Shown here piece by piece: positions 1 to 7,000 of a DNA stretch of 23,378 bases (positions within the stretch are counted from its first letter, which is position 1; every line of letters starts with the position of its first letter). The position numbers and the translations under genes were made by a program. Source of the stretch: CAYPXJ01 sp964414595. Its GTDB lineage: Bacteria > Pseudomonadota > Alphaproteobacteria > Rickettsiales > CAIJLX01. Below the pieces are notes generated by a model. The model had not been told where the DNA came from. It saw only the letters and a list, made by a program, of their open reading frames with translations, and ran no database searches. Where the stretch lies: assembly GCA_964414595.1 (NCBI GenBank), contig CAYPXJ010000028.1:1-23378 (forward strand), given 5' to 3'.

Positions 1-6
1 CATCAT
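1..6 (-). CDS. Start of an unidentified minus-strand gene, cut by the left edge
   Basis: Two consecutive ATG codons read leftwards at positions 6-4 and 3-1. They are preceded on the minus strand by GGAGGG (complement of 13-18) with a 6-base spacer, a near-ideal ribosome binding site. Only two codons lie inside the window, so the product cannot be named. It runs in the same direction as the metallopeptidase gene to its right, with about 116 bases between that gene's stop and this start. Confidence 0.45.
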
Positions 7-122
7 ACGCAGCCCTCCATTCCCTGGAATGCCTTGCCTAAACATCAACGAAAGCCTTTTGGTGCTTCGATCATAGATGGTGCACGGGCGCAATTTGCGG
101 GCCCTATACTAGCTGCGAATCC

Positions 123-845
123 TTAATCTTCGCGGCCGATGGAATGGCGATGCAATAAGGTGCGATAGTCTCGCCACTCGGGCATGAAGCGATCCATAAA
201 GCTATAGAAACGCTTATTGTGATAACGCTCGAGCAAATGCACCAGCTCATGCACAATAATATATTCCAAACAAGCTTTTGGCATTTTTGCGAGTTCCAGA
301 TTCAGCGTGATGCGACGCGCACGAATATTGCAACTGCCCCAACGTGTTTTCATCTGGCGTGATGTCCAACGCGTGATGGAAACATCAATAATCGCTTCCC
401 ATTTTTGTATAAGCGGTGGCACTATCGCGGCCATTTCTTTACGATACCACGCCTGAAGTTTTTGTTTGCGCATTGTTTTGGAAGCGCCATGTGGCACACG
501 AATCGTCACACTATGATCGTCATTTGGCAGGGCTTCATGCACAATGCGCAGCACACGCGGCTCACCCCAGAGCATGTGGGTTTCGCCGCTAAGATATTCG
601 TGCTTGATGGGGGTGGGATAAGAGGCAAATTTTTTCTGCGTGCGTCGAATCCACTCCATTTTAGAAATCACAAAACGCCGTATATATTCTTCTCGCGCGC
701 GCAGCGGAACTGAAATTCTCACACTTCCTGGCGGATGAATAGTTAAGCGTAAACTTCTGATCTTTTTGCGCTTAACTTCAATCGATATGCCTTCGATTTC
801 GATGGTATGGGTGAGGGGTGCTTTTGAACGAGTTTTTCCAAACAT
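123..845 (-). CDS. YgjP/DUF45-type zinc metallopeptidase
   Basis: A 240-residue protein of the YgjP-like (DUF45, WLM/SprT-related) family of presumed cytosolic zinc metallopeptidases. The C-terminal third holds the catalytic signature HELVH within VHELVHLLERYHN, where the two histidines bind zinc, the glutamate is catalytic and a further histidine follows in YHN. Upstream are the family hallmarks TRWGSCN and the block ITLNLELAKMP. There is no signal peptide or membrane segment. Length fits the family (about 230-250 residues). The substrate is unknown; E. coli YgjP is poorly characterised. It is divergent from the curli operon and separated from it by 131 bases. Family assignment is firm, cellular role is not. 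Confidence 0.85.
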   Translation of the reverse strand: MFGKTRSKAPLTHTIEIEGISIEVKRKKIRSLRLTIHPPGSVRISVPLRAREEYIRRFVISKMEWIRRTQKKFASYPTPIKHEYLSGETHMLWGEPRVLRIVHEALPNDDHSVTIRVPHGASKTMRKQKLQAWYRKEMAAIVPPLIQKWEAIIDVSITRWTSRQMKTRWGSCNIRARRITLNLELAKMPKACLEYIIVHELVHLLERYHNKRFYSFMDRFMPEWRDYRTLLHRHSIGRED

Positions 846-853
846 AAAGATAG

Positions 854-917
854 CGTAGGGAAGCCTGCATGAAAGGGCAAGTAGAGCCTTGCAAATAAGC
901 TGGACAGCAACCCTACG
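854..917 (+). other. Possible multi-branched RNA leader upstream of the curli operon
   Basis: A 7-base inverted repeat, CGTAGGG (854-860) and CCCTACG (911-917), encloses two smaller hairpins: GCAAG-N6-CTTGC (877-892) and GCTG-GA-CAGC (899-908). Together they could form a three-way junction ending 59 bases before the curlin start codon. I could not match it to a known riboswitch class. No convincing sigma-70 promoter was found in 846-976, so transcription through this element is inferred. It may be chance. Confidence 0.3.
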
Positions 918-976
918 GCGGTTGTAAAACGCGGCCGGGTAATTGTGGTTTACCTAACTTTTCACACGGAGTAATT

Positions 977-1939
977 ATGAAAAAATTGCTAACAACGACG
1001 GCTATTTTGCTTTCGCTCAGCGCACATCAGGCGCTTGCGGATAGTAACTCGATCTATATCGAGCAAGCAGGCACGGTAAATAATCAGGCTGAATTCATTC
1101 AATATGGATCCGGCAACGTAGCGGGTACGGAAGAAGCTCCGATTCTGCAAGTTGGTTCAAACAGCTTTGCGCGCATTTATCAGGGTATTAACGAAAGCAG
1201 CCCAAGCACGGGCGCTACCGCTGTACTCGAACAACACGGTGATTCCGATTACGCGTACATCACGCAAGTGGGCGGCATTTCGGAAGGTCAAATCGGCCAG
1301 GAGCAAATTGAAGGCAATGGCGGTAACTTCGCAGAAGTTTATCAGCTTTCGAACCTGAATTACGCTTCCGTATTCCAACTTGGTAATGGCAACGAAACCT
1401 ATGTTCAGCAAGTGAATAACGGCGATCTGGGTTATGAAGCCGCTTACCTTTATCAAGGTGGCAACGATAACAGCAATTACGTATGGCAATACGGCACGGG
1501 CGATACGGCAACGATCAACCAATATAATTCCGGCAACCGCGGCCTGATTCTTCAGGGTAGCTTTGACACCAGCTCTAGTTTCAACTCAGCCACCATTAAC
1601 CAAACCGGTTATAATGGCTATGTGTATTTGTTGCAGGAAGGCCAAGGCCACTCCGCTTCGATTAGCGATGCTGGTACCAACAACTACGCTACTAGCTTCC
1701 AATATGGCACATTGAACAGCCTGGTTGCTACCCAAGGCGGTATTAGCAACAGCCTTGTCAACAACCAAGAGGGCTCAGGCAACGAAGCCATGGTTACACA
1801 AGTGGGTGAAGAAGGCAGTGTTTATCTGAACCAAACTGGTTCAGACGGCGCGATTAGCGTAACGCAAGGTGGATTTGCGAACACCATGACCGTAAATCAA
1901 AGCGGTACAGGTGGCGGCATCTCTATCACGCAGAACTAA
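977..1939 (+). CDS. Major curlin (CsgA-like functional amyloid subunit), extra long
   Basis: A 320-residue secreted amyloid subunit. Residues 1-21 are a Sec signal peptide ending ALA. The rest is a nearly continuous array of about 23-24 units of roughly 11 residues with the curlin pattern x5-Q-x-G-x2-N, visible in units such as YASVFQLGNGN, SNYVWQYGTGD and TMTVNQSGTGG. E. coli CsgA (151 residues) has five 22-residue repeats, or ten strands, so this fibre subunit is more than twice as long. It should be exported through CsgG and polymerise at the cell surface. The start is supported by GGAG at 968-971, five bases before the ATG. It is the first gene of a same-strand set with CsgB-, CsgF- and CsgG-like genes. 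It could equally be named a curlin-repeat protein, since sequence alone does not prove fibre formation. Confidence 0.85.
   Translation: MKKLLTTTAILLSLSAHQALADSNSIYIEQAGTVNNQAEFIQYGSGNVAGTEEAPILQVGSNSFARIYQGINESSPSTGATAVLEQHGDSDYAYITQVGGISEGQIGQEQIEGNGGNFAEVYQLSNLNYASVFQLGNGNETYVQQVNNGDLGYEAAYLYQGGNDNSNYVWQYGTGDTATINQYNSGNRGLILQGSFDTSSSFNSATINQTGYNGYVYLLQEGQGHSASISDAGTNNYATSFQYGTLNSLVATQGGISNSLVNNQEGSGNEAMVTQVGEEGSVYLNQTGSDGAISVTQGGFANTMTVNQSGTGGGISITQN
1040..1936 (+). repeat. Tandem 11-residue curlin repeats
   Basis: The mature part of the major curlin is made of tandem degenerate units of about 33 bases coding for x5-Q-x-G-x2-N. Q and G/N positions are conserved while the nucleotide sequence has diverged, so this is an old protein repeat rather than a recent DNA duplication. 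A few units carry insertions (for example the EGQIGQEQIEGNGGN stretch), breaking strict periodicity. Confidence 0.8.
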
Positions 1940-1950
1940 CGTGATGGGAA

Positions 1951-1956
1951 AGAGGA
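1951..1956 (+). promoter_or_regulatory. Ribosome binding site deciding the csgB-like start
   Basis: AGAGGA lies five bases before the ATG at 1962 and points to that codon rather than the in-frame ATG at 1944 or the one at 1911 inside the curlin gene. Starting at 1962 also places a clean signal peptide at the N-terminus. Confidence 0.6.
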
Positions 1957-1961
1957 AGCGC

Positions 1962-2390
1962 ATGAAGCGAGCAGGATATATGCTTCTTGCAGCGCTCGGC
2001 GCTTCCTCTTCTTTTGCGCAGGAGCTTGTGATACCACAAGTATCACAAGAGGCGGTTTCTCAAGGGCTTGTGGTAGATCCTGCATTTGAAAATGCGGATA
2101 CCGAAAACGGCGATTATCAATCAGATATATTATCTAACCCTTTGATCAGCGAACCCGCGAGGGCCAACGCAGCCATCAAGAAAGCAGGTGGCAACACGGT
2201 TATTATCCAACAAAAAGGCCCTAAAAATAATTCCAAAGTCGTACAGCGTGGTGAAGAAAATCACATGCAATTAGAACAGCATGGAAACCATAATTCCTCT
2301 GAAGAAATTCAGGAAGGTACGCACAACACGAAAATCAAGATTCAGCAAGACCAAACCGGCACCTATATTGAGCAGGTTCAGCCGGAATAA
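1962..2390 (+). CDS. CsgB-like minor curlin (second curlin-repeat protein)
   Basis: A 142-residue protein. Residues 1-20 form a signal peptide (hydrophobic YMLLAALGASSSFA, then Q). A non-repetitive, acidic N-terminal segment of roughly 55-60 residues follows, and then about six curlin units in the C-terminal half, such as NSKVVQRGEEN, HMQLEQHGNHN and SSEEIQEGTHN. The repeats are shorter in number and far more charged (K, E, R, H) than those of the preceding major curlin. This resembles nucleator CsgB in size and partnership, and I infer a nucleation or anchoring role. It follows the major curlin gene after 22 bases and is presumably co-transcribed. It could instead be a co-polymerising second subunit. 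Confidence 0.65.
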   Translation: MKRAGYMLLAALGASSSFAQELVIPQVSQEAVSQGLVVDPAFENADTENGDYQSDILSNPLISEPARANAAIKKAGGNTVIIQQKGPKNNSKVVQRGEENHMQLEQHGNHNSSEEIQEGTHNTKIKIQQDQTGTYIEQVQPE

Positions 2391-2407
2391 ACTTGCCAGA
2401 ATATAAT
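2377..2407 (+). promoter_or_regulatory. Weak internal promoter candidate before csgF
   Basis: A perfect TATAAT (2402-2407) is preceded by TTCAGC (2377-2382) with a long 19-base spacer, in the 53-base gap between the csgB-like gene and csgF. The -35 match is poor. It may allow separate expression of the secretion genes, or may be chance in AT-rich DNA. Confidence 0.25.
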
Positions 2408-2443
2408 AATGATTCTATATCAGCGCCGTAGCATAGGTTTATC

Positions 2444-2830
2444 ATGTTAAAAAAATGGCTTATCTCTCTGAGTTTTCTCTGCATGGCACAAGCGCATGCC
2501 AGCCCACTCGTTTTTCAAGGCCAGAACGCAGCGTTGTTTCCTGGCGCAAACCCGGCAGGCACCGCAACACTCATGAACAGTGTGGACAAACCCGTGGCGG
2601 CATTGCCGCAAACTCCAGTTGCTGATCCCGCCCGCTTAATTCAGCAATCGCTGCAAAGTCAGATCAGCAATAAAATTTATCAGGATATTTTTCAAAGCGA
2701 CGCTGCATCAGGTTTTTATGATTTAGGCGGAGGCAGCAGCATTGGTTTTGAACGCACCGGTGGTAACGTGATTATCAATATCACGAACCCAACCAATGGC
2801 AGCACCGTTATCACCATCCCGGATATTTAG
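2444..2830 (+). CDS. csgF: Curli assembly factor CsgF
   Basis: A 128-residue protein matching CsgF, the small factor that binds the CsgG pore and passes the nucleator to the cell surface. Residues 1-19 form a signal peptide ending AHA. The mature N-terminus (SPLVFQGQNAALFPG) parallels E. coli CsgF's TMTFQFRNPNFGG, the region that inserts into the CsgG channel. The middle IQQSLQSQISNKI matches the IQSQIL block, and the C-terminus ends in a beta-rich GNVIINITNPTNGSTVI segment like CsgF's QLNVTDRKTGQTSTI. Length is close to E. coli CsgF (138). Only a weak ribosome binding site (ATAGG) is seen. It lies 10 bases before csgG. Confidence 0.85.
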   Translation: MLKKWLISLSFLCMAQAHASPLVFQGQNAALFPGANPAGTATLMNSVDKPVAALPQTPVADPARLIQQSLQSQISNKIYQDIFQSDAASGFYDLGGGSSIGFERTGGNVIINITNPTNGSTVITIPDI

Positions 2831-2840
2831 ACGGTCATTT

Positions 2841-3821
2841 ATGCGATTTTTTTTGCTGCCGATCATCATGTCGGCATTTCTTCTTGCTTCTTGTACACCA
2901 AGCTCGCTGTATGAAAACGCGCTGGTAGAAGAAGCGCGCGTAACGGACCAAACGCGCGCCGGAAAAATTTTGCTCGAACTGCCGGCGCCAGCCCAGCCTG
3001 TGCCTGTTGTCGTGTATGATTTTATGGATCAAACGGGTCAGTTCAAAAATAATGGGCAATACACCGAATATTCCAGCGCCGTTACCAAGGGTGGTTATTC
3101 CATTTTGATTAAAGCGCTCGTTGATGCAGGGCGCAAACAATGGTTCAGCGTAGTGGAACGTGGCAGCCTGAAAGATTTATTGCAGGAGCGCCAGATTATC
3201 AAGCTCACGCGTGATCAATATTTAGGTAAAGATGGAAAAAAACTGCCCGACTTGCCACCACTCTTATACGGAGGAATGATGATTCAGGGCGGCATTGTTT
3301 CGTATGATTCGAATATTATTACCGGCGGGGCAGGTGCGGCAGTGCTCGGTGTTAGCGGAAGTACACGCTATCATCGCGATCAGGTAACGGTGTATTTGCG
3401 CGCAGTGAATGTACAAACCGGAAAAGTGCTGCTTTCCGTTACGAGTTCGAAAACAATTTTCTCCACGTTGGTGGATGCCAATGTGCTGAAATATGTAAGC
3501 GTGGATCATCTTTTACAGGCAGAAGCTGGTTTCAGCCTAAATGAGCCAGTGCAGCTGGGTGTGCGTCAAGCCATCGAAACGGCCGTCTATTCCATGATAA
3601 TGGAGGGCGCCCTGGAAGGTTTGTGGCAATTCCAGGACGAAGAAGCGGGCAAGACTGCGCTAGACCTTTATGTGCAGCGCCGGGACGATAAAAAAGACCC
3701 AGAAGCTCAACCGATTGAATTTCAACAGGAAAACGTAACCGGGGTGCCCGAGCCGGTGACACTCAATGAAACGCCTCCCACCTCAGACCCGCGAGCCAGC
3801 AATCGCGCGGCCAATAGATAA
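2841..3821 (+). CDS. csgG: Curli secretion channel lipoprotein CsgG
   Basis: A 326-residue outer-membrane lipoprotein that forms the curlin secretion pore. The start at 2841 gives a lipoprotein signal peptide with lipobox L-A-S-C and lipidated Cys18; the longer in-frame version from 2796 would bury this. Family blocks follow in order: PVVVYDFMDQTGQFK, WFSVVERGSLKDLLQERQIIK, GGIVSYDSNIITGG, VYLRAVNVQTGKVL, SKTIFSTLVDANV, GFSLNEPVQL, IETAVYSMIMEGALEGLW. E. coli CsgG is 277 residues; here a C-terminal tail of about 45 residues rich in P, E, D, N and R is added. CsgE, the usual periplasmic gate factor, is not encoded in the window. It is the last gene of the curli operon. Confidence 0.9.
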   Translation: MRFFLLPIIMSAFLLASCTPSSLYENALVEEARVTDQTRAGKILLELPAPAQPVPVVVYDFMDQTGQFKNNGQYTEYSSAVTKGGYSILIKALVDAGRKQWFSVVERGSLKDLLQERQIIKLTRDQYLGKDGKKLPDLPPLLYGGMMIQGGIVSYDSNIITGGAGAAVLGVSGSTRYHRDQVTVYLRAVNVQTGKVLLSVTSSKTIFSTLVDANVLKYVSVDHLLQAEAGFSLNEPVQLGVRQAIETAVYSMIMEGALEGLWQFQDEEAGKTALDLYVQRRDDKKDPEAQPIEFQQENVTGVPEPVTLNETPPTSDPRASNRAANR

Positions 3822-3830
3822 CCTATTGTT
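3812..3830 (+). terminator. Weak hairpin at the end of csgG
   Basis: CAATAG (3812-3817) and CTATTG (3823-3828) form a 6-bp stem with a 5-base loop, overlapping the csgG stop codon. It is followed by TTCTATATA rather than a run of T. It could pause or stop transcription of the curli operon but is weak as an intrinsic terminator. Confidence 0.25.
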
Positions 3831-3894
3831 CTATATACAATTCATTCATTTTTCGTAAAAGCAAAAGATAAATTAACCTTATATTAGTAAATTA

Positions 3895-3911
3895 ATCGAT
3901 AATTTATTGAT
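3895..3911. repeat. Imperfect palindrome in the RTX gene promoter region
   Basis: ATCGATAA-T-TTATTGAT is an inverted repeat with one mismatch per 8-base arm, lying in the AT-rich 180-base gap between csgG and the RTX gene, about 27 bases upstream of the candidate -35 element. It could be an operator. The AT richness makes chance symmetry fairly likely. Confidence 0.25.
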
Positions 3912-3937
3912 AAAATCGCGAGTTCGTGTTAAGTTTA

Positions 3938-3966
3938 TTAATAAGTAGTTAATATTCGTGTATGAT
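3938..3966 (+). promoter_or_regulatory. Sigma-70-like promoter candidate for the RTX gene
   Basis: TTAATA (3938-3943) and TATGAT (3961-3966) are separated by 17 bases, matching the -35 and -10 consensus at four and five of six positions. Transcription would begin near 3973, about 30 bases before the ATG at 4003, and the strong ribosome binding site GGAGGG (3993-3998) lies within that leader. Confidence 0.4.
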
Positions 3967-4002
3967 AACTCAATTTCTATACGCTGGGGAGCGGAGGGAA
4001 AT

Positions 4003-7000
4003 ATGGCCATAAATCAAACAAACGCACTTCCTGTTATTAGTAACTGGACGCATAGTGCAGACACAAGCGAAGCCATTGTGCTCACGGGTTGGAAATTTTC
4101 CAACAACACCGGCACAGATTACGGCAGCGACACAAAATTTTTTATTTCAGCAACCAATGATGCAGGCAATACCGTTACACTGCGCGCGGATGTACTCGAA
4201 CTTGATAATGATATGGCGACGCTTCGCCTACCCGCAGGCCTTCCGCAAGATACCGTTTATTCCATTAGCGTAGAAAATAGCACCGGCAGAAGCGATGCCA
4301 TTTATGTGAACCAGGCGGAAGCATGGTGGGTTGGGCCAGATGAAGTTGTAGCAGGAAAAGAAACGGCCATTTTCGGCCGCAATCTTGCTTTCGAAGGCCA
4401 TGAAAACGATGTGCAGGTGGTGATTCGTGATGCACGCGGCAATGAATATCAGGTTACAGAAACCGATGTGAATCCCTACCGCGTGGATTTTAAAGTGCCG
4501 GATAATTTGGCTACTGGCGAATATCAAGTGCTGGTAACAAATGGTGAGGGTGGCGCGCATGGCTGGAGCGACGCGCTGACTTTCGAAATCAAAAAAGATA
4601 TTTCAGATAGCTACAACGCAAAAATCTTTAACGTGAAAGATTATGGCGCGAAGGGCGATGGCGTAACCGATGATACCGCTGCAATTCAAAAAGCATTGTA
4701 TGATGCACGCATTTTTGCGGTGACGAATGGCGGCAGCAGTGATACCGCATTGCGCGCAACGCTCTATATTCCTGAAGGCAATTATGTCATTTCCGATTCG
4801 CTGGAGATCTGGAATGGCAATATTAAAGTAACCGGTGACGGCGTAGGTAAGACCAATATTATTGCTAGCGAAGATTTTGGTGATGCAAACACCAGCACCG
4901 AATTTATGATTGTCGGTTATCCTGATAATCTCATTATTGAAAATTTAACGATTGATGCAACGCGTAGTGAAAATATTGATCGCACCGTATATCTTCGTAG
5001 TGGTGATAACAACACGCTGCGAAACGTCGATATTCTGGATCGCGGTCTGCCTGGCAATACCTATAATGATTCCGGCACCACCAGCGGTATTGATCTACAT
5101 GGCAACACACATCTGACCTTGGAGAATGTAAGTTACTCCGGTGGTGTAAGTATTTTCCTTGGTTCTTCTGAGCAGGTTTTTATTGATAACTTAACTTCTG
5201 TGCTTGGGAATGGTAGCGGCGGCGCAATACATGGCTTTGGCGTGAGAGAAATTTCAATGACCAATTCTTATGCCACGGTTGCAGAAGGTTCCGATCTCGC
5301 TCAGGCAATTTTATTTGTGGACCAACCGCATTTTGGTGCCACTAATAATCATTATCTTGCGCACAACCGAACCTATAATTTGTCGGATAAAGCGGGTGAC
5401 AACACCAGCGAGCAAATTCTTTGGGAACATTCTGACGAAGGCGCTTATTTCCGCAGCAACGATACGCAGAAAATAGTCGGCGCAACGGCAAATACGATCA
5501 CACTTTCCGGCATCACACATGACGCAGAAGCTGTCGGCATGACGCTGATGGTAGAAGATGGCAAAGGCCTTGGACAGGTTCGTATTGTTACCGCTGTGAA
5601 CACGCAAACAGGTGTTTACACAGTAGATAAGCCATGGGCTGTTATTCCTGATACCAATAGCCTTATTGATGTAAGCCGTGTGATTACCAACGCGGTGGTT
5701 TATCAAAACGAACTCGACGGCACAGACGAAGGCGCGCAGAATAATTATTTTTCGGATTCAACAGGGGTGATGACCTTCACGGGCAGCGTGAATCTGATTA
5801 TTGACGATAACAGCTTTAACGATTTGCGCTATGGCGTAAGTTTATACGGCGATAAACCGAATCTATTCAGCGAAATCAAAAACAATGATTTTAGCGAAAA
5901 CCGTAACGGTATTGATTTGGCTTATGCCCTTTATGGCGATAATCCAAATATGCCAAACGGCAATGATTTTCTGGGCCTGCGTATTTCGAGTAACCATTTT
6001 GGTGATTCGATGATTTCCGATATTCGCTATTCACCCTGGTTGTTCAGCAATGTTGATATTGCCAAAGATATTACGAAACAGATTATCATTCAAAATAACG
6101 TGTTTGATGATGGCGCGATGGACCTTTCGTTCTTTAACGGGTTCAATCAGGATCAAATGCAAAGTTACACGTATAGCGGCAATAAAGGCGAAAATGGCCA
6201 GGCCGCTCCGATCGAATATGTGTACGAAGGATGGAACACCAACGATAGTATTTACGGCGACAATACCGACAACACGATGGTAGGCGCGGGCGCATCCGAC
6301 CATTTATTTGGTTATGAAGGTGATGATTATATTGCCGGCGATTATTTAGTTCCGGCCCCGGGCACCTGGAATGCAACAAGTGCAGCAGCGAAAGCATTCG
6401 ATATTAGCAGCGGTCGCAATGACAGGCTGGTTGGCGGCGCAGGTAATGATACGCTTTACGGTGGTTCAGGTGGTGCCGGTAACGCCATTGTATATGGCGA
6501 TACATTAGATGGCGGTGATGGTTTTGATGTCGCGGTTTTCACCAGCGAAGAGAATATGACCATCGATCTGAATGGCAACACGGGCCACTATCTCAACGGT
6601 ACGCTTTCCAAAGGCGGTGACGTGCATAACGATATGTTCGTAAGCGTTGAAGGCGTAGATGCAACGCTGGCGAAGGGTAATATTATTCTGACCGGCACAA
6701 CGGTGGATAATATTCTCGCAAGCGGCAGCGGCAACGATACGATTTATGGTAACGCAGGCAATGATGTGGTGAATGGTGGTGCTGGTGCAGATATTCTGAA
6801 CGGTGGCACGGGTAATGATATTCTGGTGGGTGGCAGCGGTCTGGATACTTATGTGTTTGCCGTGGGCGATGGCATTGATATCGTTGAAGATACGGGCCGT
6901 AACATTCTTAAAGTGGGTATCGATACCGTTAAAGGCGAAGCAAAATTTGTAAGCGGTACGCAATATAGTTTGGATACCGGTCTTTCGGTTTACAACATGA

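Noticed and set aside
3906..3919. TTGAT followed by AAAATC upstream of the RTX gene as a third FNR box
   Set aside because: Only the left half-site fits; the right half (TCGCG at the proper spacing) does not match ATCAA.
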